From Streptomyces huiliensis (lineage in GTDB: Bacteria; Actinomycetota; Actinomycetes; Streptomycetales; Streptomycetaceae), in NCBI RefSeq assembly GCF_020037025.1, contig NZ_JAIQLH010000093.1, positions 1-51,027 of the forward strand: a stretch of 51,027 bases of DNA, read 5' to 3'. Shown in pieces: positions 19,921 through 28,302 of the stretch. The stretch's first letter is position 1; the number at the start of each line of letters is the position of its first letter. The notes beneath the pieces were generated by a model. It made no database searches and was not told where the DNA came from. It saw nothing but the letters and a program-made list of their open reading frames with translations. Position numbers and translations under genes: made by a program.

Positions 19921-21054
19921 GTGTCACCGGTCACCTATCACGACGCCGTCAACGACGCCCTCGAACGCCTCGACGACCTCGGCTACGAACGAGGCAAGGG
20001 CGTCGACCTCGCCAACCACGGGCCGATGGGAGCGGAGGCGCTCGCACTGCTCGGCCACGAGGACGAGGTGGCCCGCTGGGTCGTCCGCTACCGGCGGGTG
20101 ATGGAGCATCACGAACCCCCGTCCGAGCGCTTCCCGCTCGACGCCGCCGACGAGAGCTCCTGGCGCCCCGCGCTCGGCGCCTTCGACCGGGCCGGCGACT
20201 GGGAGGGGCTCTTCGTCCGCGAACTGGCCGAGGCGCCCTGGCGGGACGTCCTCGCCCGGTGGTGGCCCCGGCTGCTCCCCGGGCTGTTCGCCGGCCTGAC
20301 CCACGGCCTGATCCGCACCGCCCACGCCGTGCGCGGCCTGTCCGCGACGGGCGACCGCCCGACCCCGTACCAGCACCGCGAACTCGCCCGCGGGCTCGCC
20401 TACTGGGCCGGCCGCTACACCGAACTCCCCGGCACCCCGCGCCTCGGCGGGACGCACACCGTCCCCGCCGCCGTCGCGGCCCTGCCACGAACGGCGGAGG
20501 ACCATCCGCTCGACGCCCGGACCGTCGCCGGCCGGTTCACGCGCCTCGGCGGGCTCCCGGCCTACGGGGACGCGCTGGAGTGGCTGGCCCCGGAGGAGGC
20601 GGCGCACCTGCTCACCGAGATGACCTGCCAGTTCGCCGACGTCTACCTCGGCCACCCCGAGGTGTATCCGGTGCCGCTCGTGCACGGCGTCACCGCCCCC
20701 GCCGCCGTCCGCCTCGTCCTGCCCCACCTGCCGCACGCGCTGCACGGGCCGACGGCGGCCCGGCTCTGGCAGGTGCAGTCCGCCTTCCTGCTGGCGATGA
20801 CCGTCGACCGGCGCGGCGAGGGCACGGCGGCGTGGCGGGAGGAGGTGCCGGAACTGCCGCCGACCGGCGAACTGGCCGCCCGGGCCGCCGAACACGGCGA
20901 CGAACACGTCATCAAGCTCACCGAGGCGTGCCTGCGCGAGTACGCCCTGCGGCCCGACCTCCGCTACCTCGCCGCCGCGGCCGTCGCCCAGCGGCGCATC
21001 CCCCGGCTGGACGCCGGCGGCGGCGTCACCCACGTACGGCTCGGCGACGCCTGA
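19921..21054 (+). CDS. Questin oxidase-like protein
   Basis: The 377-aa protein begins VTYHDAVNDALERLDDLGYERGKGVDLANHGPMGAEAL and continues with H-rich helical segments (NHGPMGAEALALLGH, RRVMEHHEPPSERFP, GLTHGLIRTAHAVRGL, VYPVPLVHGVTAPAAVRL). This pattern is that of the questin oxidase-like family. Fungal members cleave an anthraquinone ring in a Baeyer-Villiger-type reaction; bacterial members are mostly uncharacterised. GTG 19921 is preferred; GTG 19912 is possible but would leave only ~3 nt after the GAAGGG. It is transcribed divergently from the MarR gene and converges with the NADH dehydrogenase gene with a 22-bp gap. MarR control by an aromatic or quinone substrate is plausible but inferred. 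Confidence 0.75.
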   Translation: MSPVTYHDAVNDALERLDDLGYERGKGVDLANHGPMGAEALALLGHEDEVARWVVRYRRVMEHHEPPSERFPLDAADESSWRPALGAFDRAGDWEGLFVRELAEAPWRDVLARWWPRLLPGLFAGLTHGLIRTAHAVRGLSATGDRPTPYQHRELARGLAYWAGRYTELPGTPRLGGTHTVPAAVAALPRTAEDHPLDARTVAGRFTRLGGLPAYGDALEWLAPEEAAHLLTEMTCQFADVYLGHPEVYPVPLVHGVTAPAAVRLVLPHLPHALHGPTAARLWQVQSAFLLAMTVDRRGEGTAAWREEVPELPPTGELAARAAEHGDEHVIKLTEACLREYALRPDLRYLAAAAVAQRRIPRLDAGGGVTHVRLGDA

Positions 21055-21076
21055 CCGGCCTCGGCGCCTCGGCGCC

Positions 21077-22477
21077 TCAGCCCGGTGCGTCGGACGGCGT
21101 ACGGGTATGGGAACGGATCTCCTCGGGCGTGAGGTACGCGTCCGTGTACTCGAAGTCCCGGAGGGTGGCGGGGCGCCGGCTCTGGAAGCCGGTGCGGACG
21201 TAGTCGTCGCCGGCGGCCGCGTTGAGCAGCCAGTTGGTGGCGGTCCGGACCTTGGCGACGTTGGTGCGCAGCGCGAGCAGGTGGTAGCCGCGCGCCACGG
21301 CCTGCGCCGGAAGCCCCGTCAGCTGCACTCCGAGCGGCTTGGACACCGCGTCCTTGCCGCCGAGGTCCACGACCAGGCCCAGGTCCTTGTGGACGTACGG
21401 GCGCAACGGCTCGCCCCGCAGCCGCGCCACGACGTTGTCGGCCGCCACCTTCCCCTGGCGCTGGGCGTGCTGGGCCGTGGGCGGGCAGACGGCACCGTCG
21501 CCCTTGGCGCGGTCCGGGACGGCCGCGGCGTCGCCGAGGGCGAAGACGCCGTCGAGACCCGGCACGGTCATCCGGTCGGTGACGGCCAGCCGGCCCTTGA
21601 CGGTCTCGGCGCCCAGCGTGCCGACCAGCGGGCTGGCGGCCACCCCCGCCGTCCAGATCAGCGTCCGGCACGGCAGCTCCCGGCCGTCCGTCAGCGTCAC
21701 CCGCTCCCGCCCGGCCTTGGCCACCGAGGTGCCCAGCGAGACCTCGATGCCGCGCCGCCGCAGCGTACGCGCCGCCTCGGCGCCCAGCCGGTCGCCGAGT
21801 TCCGGCATCAGCTTGGGCGCCACGTCCAGGATGTGCCAGTGGACGTCCCGAGGGTCCAGCCGCGGGTAGCGCCGGCAGGCCGCCGTGGTGATCCGCTGCA
21901 GGCACGCCGCCGTCTCCGTCCCGGCATACCCGCCGCCCACCACGACGAAGCGCAGCCGCGCCTCGCGCTCGGCGGGGTCGGTGGCGGCGTCGGCCAGGTC
22001 CAGCTGCGCGATGACGTGATCGCGCAGGTAGGCCGCCTCGGCCAGGGTCTTCATGCCCCGGGCGTGTTCGGTGAGGCCGGGGATGTCGAACGTGCGCGTG
22101 ATGCTGCCGGGCGTCAGCACGAGGACGTCGTACGGCTCGTTGACCACCTCGTCGGTGATCTTCCGTACGACGCACACCTTGGCCTCCGGGTCCACCCCGA
22201 CGGCCCCGCCCGGCAGCACCCGCGTCCGGCGCAGCCCGCGGCGCAGCGACACCGCCACCGACTGCGGGGTGAGCACCCCCGAGGCCACCTGCGGCAGCAG
22301 GGGCAGGTAGAGCTGGTAGTCGAACGGGGTGACCAGCGTGATCAGCGCCTCGTCGGGCCTGAGCCGCCGCTCCAGCCGCCGCGCGCACTCCACACCGGCG
22401 AACCCGCCCCCGACGATCAGAATCCGCGGCCGCCCGGCGCTCCGGGCCGCCTCCGTAGTGGTCGTATGCGTCGTCAT
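21077..22477 (-). CDS. Type II NADH dehydrogenase-like flavoprotein (NAD(P)/FAD oxidoreductase)
   Basis: The 466-aa protein carries two dinucleotide-binding folds. FAD binding is near the N-terminus (ILIVGGGFAGVECARRL, about 19-35), and NAD(P)H binding is at about 180-200 (FVVVGGGYAGTETAACL). The late FAD motif is VFALGDAAAVPD followed by PPTAQHAQRQG. This is the NDH-2 layout: a single-subunit, non-proton-pumping NADH:quinone oxidoreductase at the inner face of the membrane. The C-terminal region (ALRTNVAKVRTATNWLLNAAAG) could be the membrane-anchoring amphipathic part. ATG 22477 gives MTTHTTTTEAA and fits the family start; no clear ribosome site is seen. It is separated by 103 bp from cluster B's last gene and is probably not part of it. 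Confidence 0.88.
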   Translation of the reverse strand: MTTHTTTTEAARSAGRPRILIVGGGFAGVECARRLERRLRPDEALITLVTPFDYQLYLPLLPQVASGVLTPQSVAVSLRRGLRRTRVLPGGAVGVDPEAKVCVVRKITDEVVNEPYDVLVLTPGSITRTFDIPGLTEHARGMKTLAEAAYLRDHVIAQLDLADAATDPAEREARLRFVVVGGGYAGTETAACLQRITTAACRRYPRLDPRDVHWHILDVAPKLMPELGDRLGAEAARTLRRRGIEVSLGTSVAKAGRERVTLTDGRELPCRTLIWTAGVAASPLVGTLGAETVKGRLAVTDRMTVPGLDGVFALGDAAAVPDRAKGDGAVCPPTAQHAQRQGKVAADNVVARLRGEPLRPYVHKDLGLVVDLGGKDAVSKPLGVQLTGLPAQAVARGYHLLALRTNVAKVRTATNWLLNAAAGDDYVRTGFQSRRPATLRDFEYTDAYLTPEEIRSHTRTPSDAPG

Positions 22478-22522
22478 GGTCTGACGTGTGCTCGCTGTGC
22501 GGCGATTCAGTGCTGCTGCGGG

Positions 22523-22539
22523 GGAACGGAACCCGTTCC
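22523..22539. terminator. Short stem-loop downstream of cluster B
   Basis: GGAACGG-AAC-CCGTTCC forms a perfect 7-bp stem, flanked by runs of G. It lies 42 bp past the stop of the last minus-strand gene of cluster B and before the NADH dehydrogenase start. It may be a weak terminator or an operator for the latter. Confidence 0.35.
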
Positions 22540-22580
22540 GGGGGTGGGCGGTGACACCTGGCGGATCCCGCGGCACCGGG

Positions 22581-23840
22581 TCAGCATGCCCGCCGCGGGG
22601 ATTCGACCCAGGTGGTGGCGCCGTCGGTGAACTCGTAGCGGAGGAGGGGCAAGGCGCGGTCGAGGAGCTCGACCATGGCCGGATGGTCGGGCGCGTCGCC
22701 GGTGAGGAGGTCCATGAAGACGCTGCCCACACCACCGGGGAGGTCGTCGCCGGGGCGGACGTAGGGCCGATGGCCGGTGATGCCCTCCAGGCGCCGGATC
22801 TCGTCGCCGCCGGTCAGCGCACGCAGGCGGCCGGGACGGACCGGGGCCAGGCCGTTGAACTGGAAGTACACCCGGCCGGGCGGTGCCGGAGCGGGCGGAG
22901 GGGGAGCGCCGAGGGCCAGCAGCGCGGCAACCCGGACGAGGTCCACTCCGCAGGCGCGGCGGGACAGTTCGTTGAGGTGACCGCCCAGACGGCCGTTGAC
23001 CTCGATGATCCGGGGGCCGCCGGGAGTCAGCTTGACCTCCGTGTGGCAGACGCCGGTGGTCACACCGAGCGCGGTGACCGCTCGCACCGCCAGGTCGGAC
23101 ACCGCCTCGCGGTCCTCGTGCGGCAGCGCGGCGGGCCAGAACTGTCCGGTCTCCCGGAAGGGCGGGGTCAGCGGGTGTTTGCCGGTCACCGCGAGCACCT
23201 CCGTCCCGTCCGGGCCGGTCGCCGTCTCGACGGACACGTAGTCGCCGAAGGGACCGCTCGGCCGCCCCCGGAGGAGTTCCTCCACCACCCACGTGTCCTC
23301 GGGGCCGTCGAAGAGCCGTGACCGCACGCGGTCCGCGTCCGCCCGGTCGTGGACGGCGAAGGTCCCCCGGCTGCCCTGACCGTGCACCGGCTTCACCACC
23401 GCGGGCAGTCCGACGGCCGACAGCGCCGCCTCCCAGGCGGCGACGTCCGGGACCGGGCGGCACCGCACCGTGTCGACTCCGGCGGCGGCCAGCCGCTCCC
23501 GCTGCCGGTACTTGTCGGTGAGGACCTCGGCCACCTCCGGCGTGTGGTGGGGCAGACCGAGGGTCCGGGCGAGACCGGCCGTGACCCGCAGCAGGCTCTC
23601 GGAGAAGGTGAGCACCCCCGCCGGGGCGAGCCGCCGGAGGAGTACGGCATCCCGTTCCGGGCGTCCCGTCAGCTGGACCACCCGGCCCAGCCGGGACAGG
23701 ACCGGCCGCAGCTTGCGCACGTGCGGTGAGTGGGGCAGGACGAAGGCCACCGGGGCCAGTCCCGCCACGCCCACCGCGATCTCCGCCGGGGAGACGGCGC
23801 CCTCGTCGTACGCCACCGCGAGCGGTGCCGGTTCACCCAT
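22581..23840 (-). CDS. ATP-grasp carboxylate-amine ligase (cluster B)
   Basis: The 419-aa ATP-grasp enzyme has an N-terminal Rossmann-like domain (about 1-100). The ATP-binding lysine lies in VVKPVHGQGSRG (K150), with the lid-loop Gly/Ser after it. The metal-binding set is E268 (HTEVKL) and E280/N282 (IIEVNGRLGGH). It resembles the carnosine-synthase/L-amino-acid-ligase branch, which activates a carboxylate as an acyl phosphate and joins it to an amine. In an NRPS cluster such a ligase can add a residue or link free peptide pieces outside the carrier system. ATG 23840 overlaps the upstream PCP-C gene by 8 bp; it is the last gene of the cluster B operon. A pure amino-acid tailoring role is an alternative. 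Confidence 0.85.
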   Translation of the reverse strand: MGEPAPLAVAYDEGAVSPAEIAVGVAGLAPVAFVLPHSPHVRKLRPVLSRLGRVVQLTGRPERDAVLLRRLAPAGVLTFSESLLRVTAGLARTLGLPHHTPEVAEVLTDKYRQRERLAAAGVDTVRCRPVPDVAAWEAALSAVGLPAVVKPVHGQGSRGTFAVHDRADADRVRSRLFDGPEDTWVVEELLRGRPSGPFGDYVSVETATGPDGTEVLAVTGKHPLTPPFRETGQFWPAALPHEDREAVSDLAVRAVTALGVTTGVCHTEVKLTPGGPRIIEVNGRLGGHLNELSRRACGVDLVRVAALLALGAPPPPAPAPPGRVYFQFNGLAPVRPGRLRALTGGDEIRRLEGITGHRPYVRPGDDLPGGVGSVFMDLLTGDAPDHPAMVELLDRALPLLRYEFTDGATTWVESPRRAC

Positions 23841-25443
23841 CGAGGGGCTCCGTCCCGGCGGAGTGCACGTCCCGGGCCGCGTCGCGCAGGCCGCCGACGG
23901 CCAGGGCGACGTACTCGTCCACCCGTTCCTCGGTCACCAGGGCAGGGTCGAAGGAGACGAGCAGTCCGCTGCCGAAGCCCGGGTAGTCCAGGGTGAAGTC
24001 GCAGGACAGCGGGTGGCTCGCCTTGTCCCGGTCCCACCACCCGTCGGCGGAGAGCGACCCGAGTGCGGACAGCCGGCGGTAGACGTGGAAGTCGGTGAAG
24101 TTGAAGGCCGCGTCGAACGAGCGTCGCCCCAGGTCCTCCTCGATCAGGGCCAGCGGATGACGGCGGTGGGGCGTGGAGGCCATCTCCGTCTCCCACAGCG
24201 TCCGGGCCAGTCCGGCCCAGGTTCCGGAGACGGAGGGCAGGCGCAACGGAACGGTGTTGAGGAAGAGTCCGACGACCCGGTCGGCGTCCGGCATCTCGGG
24301 CCGCCCGTTGACCACCACCCCGGTGACCACATCGGTCGTGCGCCCCGCGATCCGGCCCAGGGCCCGGCAGTGCACCGCCAGCAGCAGGCTCTTCAGCGGG
24401 ACCCGCGCCTCGGCCGCCCGTGCGCGCAGGTCCGCGAACAGGCCCTGCGGCAGCGCCGCGGCGCGCCGCCCGGACGCGTCGGCCGGCCGGCCGTACCGCT
24501 CCCGGTCCAGCAGCGGCGGCACGTCGCACTGGGCGCGCCAGAACGCGGCGGCCTCGGGGGAGTCGACGACGGCCCGCTCCAGCCGGACGAACTCGGTGGC
24601 CGCGGCCGCGGGCGGCTCCGGCAGTCCGTGGCCGGTGCCCGTCAGCAGGGCGTCGTACAGGGTGAGCAGGTCCACGAGGACGGTGGCGAAACTCCAGCCG
24701 TCCATGATCGCGTGATGGATCGCGACCGTCAGCCGGAACGTGTCACCCGGCCCCGCGGCCACATGGCAGCGGAAGAGCGGCGCACGCTCCCAGTCCAGGG
24801 TGGTGGACAGCTGTGCGTCCCGCCAGGCGGACACGGCCACGTCGGCCTCCGCGGCCGTCCCCACCCGTTCGGCCTCCAGCGGCTCCGTGACGTCGCCCCA
24901 GAACAACTGCATCGACTCCGAGTAGCTGCCCAGGTCGAAGGAGCTGCGCAGGGCGGGGTGGCGAGCCATCAGCTCGCGCAGCGCCGAACGGAAGAGGTCC
25001 TCACGGTAGGGCGCCGTCACCCGCAGGCCCATCAGGTCGTGGTAGAGACCCGGGTCCTCGGCCATCTCGCACTGGAAGATCAATCCCGTCTGGAGTGCCG
25101 AGGCGGGCAGCGCGTCCCGCACCCCGGCGGGCATGGCCGCCCGGTCCTCGGGGGCCACCAGGCCGCTCTCGGAGTGGGTACCGGGTCCGCCCGCCTCCTC
25201 CGGGTCCCCGCCGCCCGTGGCCGCGGCGCGGACGTGCTCCGCGAGTTCGTGGACCGACGGGTTCATCAGCAGGTCGATCAGGCGCAGCGGCATGCCCTGC
25301 TCCGTGGCCCGCGTGACCACCCGCACGGCGGTGAGGGAGTCCCCGCCGACCGCGTAGAAGTCGTCGTCCGGTCCGATCAGGTCGGAGCCGATCTCCTCTT
25401 GGAAGATCGCGAGGAGTGCGTGGGTCGTCGGCTCAGGTTCCAT
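23833..25443 (-). CDS. NRPS: PCP-C didomain (cluster B)
   Basis: This 536-aa protein has an N-terminal carrier domain (about 5-75, FYAVGGDSLTAV, Ser36). A condensation domain follows (about 110-525) with intact HHAIMDG at 243-249 and the latch segment GLFLNTVPLRL. No A domain is attached, so Ser36 must be loaded in trans by one of the discrete A domains. The C domain would then pass the Ser36-bound chain onto an acceptor. A C domain at the very end of a protein may also use a free amine or an acceptor on another protein. ATG 25443 overlaps the thioesterase gene by 11 bp. Confidence 0.88.
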   Translation of the reverse strand: MEPEPTTHALLAIFQEEIGSDLIGPDDDFYAVGGDSLTAVRVVTRATEQGMPLRLIDLLMNPSVHELAEHVRAAATGGGDPEEAGGPGTHSESGLVAPEDRAAMPAGVRDALPASALQTGLIFQCEMAEDPGLYHDLMGLRVTAPYREDLFRSALRELMARHPALRSSFDLGSYSESMQLFWGDVTEPLEAERVGTAAEADVAVSAWRDAQLSTTLDWERAPLFRCHVAAGPGDTFRLTVAIHHAIMDGWSFATVLVDLLTLYDALLTGTGHGLPEPPAAAATEFVRLERAVVDSPEAAAFWRAQCDVPPLLDRERYGRPADASGRRAAALPQGLFADLRARAAEARVPLKSLLLAVHCRALGRIAGRTTDVVTGVVVNGRPEMPDADRVVGLFLNTVPLRLPSVSGTWAGLARTLWETEMASTPHRRHPLALIEEDLGRRSFDAAFNFTDFHVYRRLSALGSLSADGWWDRDKASHPLSCDFTLDYPGFGSGLLVSFDPALVTEERVDEYVALAVGGLRDAARDVHSAGTEPLDG

Positions 25444-26197
25444 GAACCGTCTTCCTTCCTGCCAGGGATTCGGTGAGGGAGTCCTGCACGGCCGCCAGGA
25501 CGTCCTCGCGGTGCTGTCGCAGGTAGAAGTGGCCGCCGGAGAACATGCGGACGCGGATCGGCGCGGTGAAGTGGTCCTGCCAGGCGGCCAGCCGGGATTC
25601 GGTCACGTCGTCCTCCGTGCCGCCCAGGGCGAGCAGCGGTACGGACAGGCGGCCGAACGCCGGCGCGTAGTCCCGCAGCAGCCGCATGTCGGTGCGGATC
25701 GCCCCGAGGAAGAGCTCACGCATCTCGGGGTCCTCCAGCAGCCCGGCCGGGGTTCCGCCCATGGCCAAGACGCGCCGTACGAGCCACTCGTCCTCGGACT
25801 CCCCGGGCTCGGGCCGTGCCTGGTTCACCGGCGGCCGCGCCGAGACGACCAGCAGCGCGGGCGGCGGGTACCCGCCGTGCTCGAGCCAGGCGGTCACCTC
25901 GGCCGCGATCGCACCGCCCATGCTGTGTCCGAAGAGGACGAAGGGCCGGGGAGCCATGTCGGCGATCATCTCCCCCACCAGGGAGGCGAGTTCGGGCATC
26001 CGGTCGATCCCGGGCCTGCCGATCAGCTGCTCGCGTCCCGGCAGCTGGACGGGCTGGACGTCGAGGGTGGGGGAGGCCCTGACCCACTCCCGGTAGGCCG
26101 AGGCACCCCCTCCCGCGTGCGGGAGGCAGAACATGGTGGCCCGGGCGTCCGGGAGTCGGTCGTCCCAGAAGGGCAGGAGGGGATGGGCGGTCTTCAT
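25433..26197 (-). CDS. Type II thioesterase, alpha/beta-hydrolase (cluster B)
   Basis: The 254-aa protein has the type II thioesterase pattern: FCLPHAGGGASAYREW (oxyanion region, about 23-38), the nucleophile elbow GHSMG at 90-94 (Ser92), LALGGTEDDVT (Asp region) and GGHFYLRQH (catalytic His). Such enzymes remove wrong or stalled groups from PCPs, restoring the assembly line. ATG 26197 has AAGGA ~8 nt upstream. It sits between the piperazate synthase and PCP-C genes. Unlike the other thioesterase of this cluster it keeps the normal Ser, which suggests the two have different jobs. Confidence 0.92.
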   Translation of the reverse strand: MKTAHPLLPFWDDRLPDARATMFCLPHAGGGASAYREWVRASPTLDVQPVQLPGREQLIGRPGIDRMPELASLVGEMIADMAPRPFVLFGHSMGGAIAAEVTAWLEHGGYPPPALLVVSARPPVNQARPEPGESEDEWLVRRVLAMGGTPAGLLEDPEMRELFLGAIRTDMRLLRDYAPAFGRLSVPLLALGGTEDDVTESRLAAWQDHFTAPIRVRMFSGGHFYLRQHREDVLAAVQDSLTESLAGRKTVHGT

Positions 26198-26237
26198 CGG
26201 CAGTGTCCTTGTTCGGCGGATGAGCTGGGGCCCGCGG

Positions 26238-26882
26238 TCAGCTGTAGTGCCGCATCGCGGCGGCGACATCGCGCCCCGGCCCACTGCCCGAACAGGCGAA
26301 CGCTTCCGCCACGCGGTCGCGCGTCTCGTCCGGCTTCTCCTGGCTGAGCTTGAACATCGCGTCGGCCGCCGTGACGTCGAAGCGGAAGGCGCCCACACCG
26401 GGCAGCATCCGCTCGAAGTACGGGACGGACTCGGTCATGTCCCAGCCGGTGCCGTGATCGCGTTCGTACGCGCGGACGGTGGCCCGGATCACGTCGAGGG
26501 TCTCGTCGGAACCGGGCAGCGGAGTGATCGTGCCGCGCAGGTGCACGGCGACGAAGTTCCAGGTGGGTGCGGCGGGGGTGACGTCGTACACGGTGGGGGA
26601 CACGTAGGCGCCCGGCCCCCGGAAGACCAGCAGCGCGGGGAGCGCGGAGTCCAGGGCGGACCAGTGCGGGTTGCTCCGGTTCAGATGGCCGTGGAAGCGG
26701 GTCCCCACCAGGCCGGTGTCCCCGGTGCCCCGGGCGAGGGTGGGCTCGTCCGGGATGACCGGAAGGTGCGTGGCCAGCGGGCCGTCGGGACCGTTGCTCA
26801 CCAGGGTGGCCAGCGGATTGCCGCGGATGACGTCGAGCAGCCAGGCGGGATCCTTGGGCCGGTAGTGGTCGGGAACGTACAT
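26238..26882 (-). CDS. Piperazate synthase, KtzT-type heme protein (PaiB fold)
   Basis: This 214-aa protein belongs to the PaiB/FMN-binding split-barrel family. Members are often annotated as negative transcriptional regulators, but in piperazate clusters they are the heme-dependent KtzT enzyme that forms the N-N bond from N5-hydroxyornithine. The call rests on family features (MYVPDHYRPKDPAW start, TRFHGHLNRSNPHW at about 61-74, AYVSPTVYD, APTWNFVAVHLRG) and on its position 21 bp after an ornithine N-hydroxylase. His64 or His66 is the likely heme ligand position. ATG 26882 has GGAAGG 6 nt upstream. It has no HTH and is not expected to bind DNA. Confidence 0.88.
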   Translation of the reverse strand: MYVPDHYRPKDPAWLLDVIRGNPLATLVSNGPDGPLATHLPVIPDEPTLARGTGDTGLVGTRFHGHLNRSNPHWSALDSALPALLVFRGPGAYVSPTVYDVTPAAPTWNFVAVHLRGTITPLPGSDETLDVIRATVRAYERDHGTGWDMTESVPYFERMLPGVGAFRFDVTAADAMFKLSQEKPDETRDRVAEAFACSGSGPGRDVAAAMRHYS

Positions 26883-26903
26883 GGGAATCCTTCCGCGCTC
26901 GGG

Positions 26904-28229
26904 TCATCGGGATGCGGGGAGCCGGCGCCCGGCGGCGATCGACTCGGTGATCTCCCACGCCCGCCCGGCGATGTTCGACAGCAGGGAGGCGGAGATGCCA
27001 TGGGTGTGCTCCGTACCGCCCTGGACGTAGATGCCCGCCCGTACCCGGGGGCCGGTCTCCACGCGGTGGTCGCGGGCGACGCGCAGAGCACCGGAGCCGG
27101 TCCGCTCGCACAGGTCGGCGGCCGGCCCGAGAGCGGCCGCGGCGTCCATGGGGCCGTAGCCGGTCGCGAACACCGCCACGTCCACGGCGAGTTCCTCGGT
27201 ACGGTCCGCCATCGCCCGGGTGACGCGCAGCAGTACGCCGTCCCGGGTCTCGGTCGCCTCCGTGACCCGGCTCATCGGGAGCATCGTCAGACGGCGCCGG
27301 CCGCGCACGGACTCGCGGTACATGCGCCGGTACAGGTCGTTGATCAGATCCAGGTCCACGACCGCGTAGTTGGTGTTGGCGTGGTAGGCGTAGAACTGCT
27401 CCTTCACGCCCGGCGGGGAGTCGTAGAATTCGTCCACCGCGTCCGGGTCGAAGACCTGGTTGGCGAACGGCGAGTCGTCGGCGGGGCTGTACCCGTACCG
27501 CGGGATCACGCCCGTGACCTCGGCCCCGGGGAAGCGGGAGTGCACATGGGCGACGGCCTCGGCCGCGCTCTGCCCGGCACCCACCACCGCGAAGCGCCCG
27601 GGTTCCCGGCCGTCCAGTGCGGCGAGCCGGTGCAGCAGCTCGGAGCTGTGCCAGATCCGGTCCGTGGCGGTGATGCCCGCGGGCATCCGCGGGACCAGGC
27701 CGGTCGCCACCACGAGGTTGCGGGTCCGCAGGGTGGTGGTGCGGCCGGTGGCCACCTCGCGGGCGGTCACGTCCAGGGCGCGGACCTCGTCGCCGTCCCG
27801 GACCGGCGTCGCACCGACCACTTCGGTGCCGTACGTGACCAGGTCGGAGAACTTGGCGGCGGCCCACTCCAGGTAGTCGTGGTATTCGAGCCGGGTGGGG
27901 AAGAAGTCCTTCTGGTTGACGAAGGAGACCAGCCGGCCCCGCTCGTGCAGGTAGCTCAGGAAGCCGTACGGACTGACCGGGTTCCGCAGGGTCGCCAGGT
28001 CCTTCAGGAAGCTCACCTGCATGGTGGCGTCCTCGATGAGCATCCCCGGGTGCCAGCCGAAGCGCGGCCGGCGTTCGAGGAAGGCCGCCTTCGCGTCCTT
28101 CCACGGATGTTCGCGCAGCGCGACGGCGAGGGCGAGGCCGGCCGGGCCGAAGCCGACGCCCAGGACGTCGTACGCGTCCTCGTCGGAAGCGCCCTGCCCA
28201 CCCGTCGGGGCCGTATCCGTGTGCCTCAT
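26904..28229 (-). CDS. L-ornithine N5-monooxygenase (KtzI/PvdA/SidA type, cluster B)
   Basis: The 441-aa flavin-dependent N-hydroxylase has the FAD motif GVGFGPAG at 24-31, the family segment MLIEDATMQVSFLKDLATLRNP (about 62-84), the NADPH motif GAGQSAAE at 217-224 and the late motif FATGYGP. It uses NADPH and O2 to hydroxylate the side-chain amine of ornithine or lysine. Next to a KtzT homologue the expected product is N5-hydroxyornithine, feeding piperazate formation, rather than a siderophore hydroxamate. ATG 28229 is used because GGAGCGG lies just upstream; the longer upstream frame lacks this. It follows the stand-alone C gene by 73 bp. Confidence 0.92.
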   Translation of the reverse strand: MRHTDTAPTGGQGASDEDAYDVLGVGFGPAGLALAVALREHPWKDAKAAFLERRPRFGWHPGMLIEDATMQVSFLKDLATLRNPVSPYGFLSYLHERGRLVSFVNQKDFFPTRLEYHDYLEWAAAKFSDLVTYGTEVVGATPVRDGDEVRALDVTAREVATGRTTTLRTRNLVVATGLVPRMPAGITATDRIWHSSELLHRLAALDGREPGRFAVVGAGQSAAEAVAHVHSRFPGAEVTGVIPRYGYSPADDSPFANQVFDPDAVDEFYDSPPGVKEQFYAYHANTNYAVVDLDLINDLYRRMYRESVRGRRRLTMLPMSRVTEATETRDGVLLRVTRAMADRTEELAVDVAVFATGYGPMDAAAALGPAADLCERTGSGALRVARDHRVETGPRVRAGIYVQGGTEHTHGISASLLSNIAGRAWEITESIAAGRRLPASR

Positions 28230-28302
28230 GGTCCGCTCCGCTCCCGCACCTTCCACCACAGCCTCCGTTCAGCCTCGACCGATGTCCGTACCGTCCGGCA
28301 CG

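Noticed and set aside
26238..26882. PaiB-type negative transcriptional regulator
   Set aside because: The family fold is right, but the neighbouring ornithine N-hydroxylase and NRPS context fit the KtzT piperazate synthase much better.
26904..28229. Hydroxamate siderophore biosynthesis
   Set aside because: There is no formyl/acetyl transferase or siderophore uptake gene nearby, and the KtzT homologue directs N-hydroxyornithine to piperazate.
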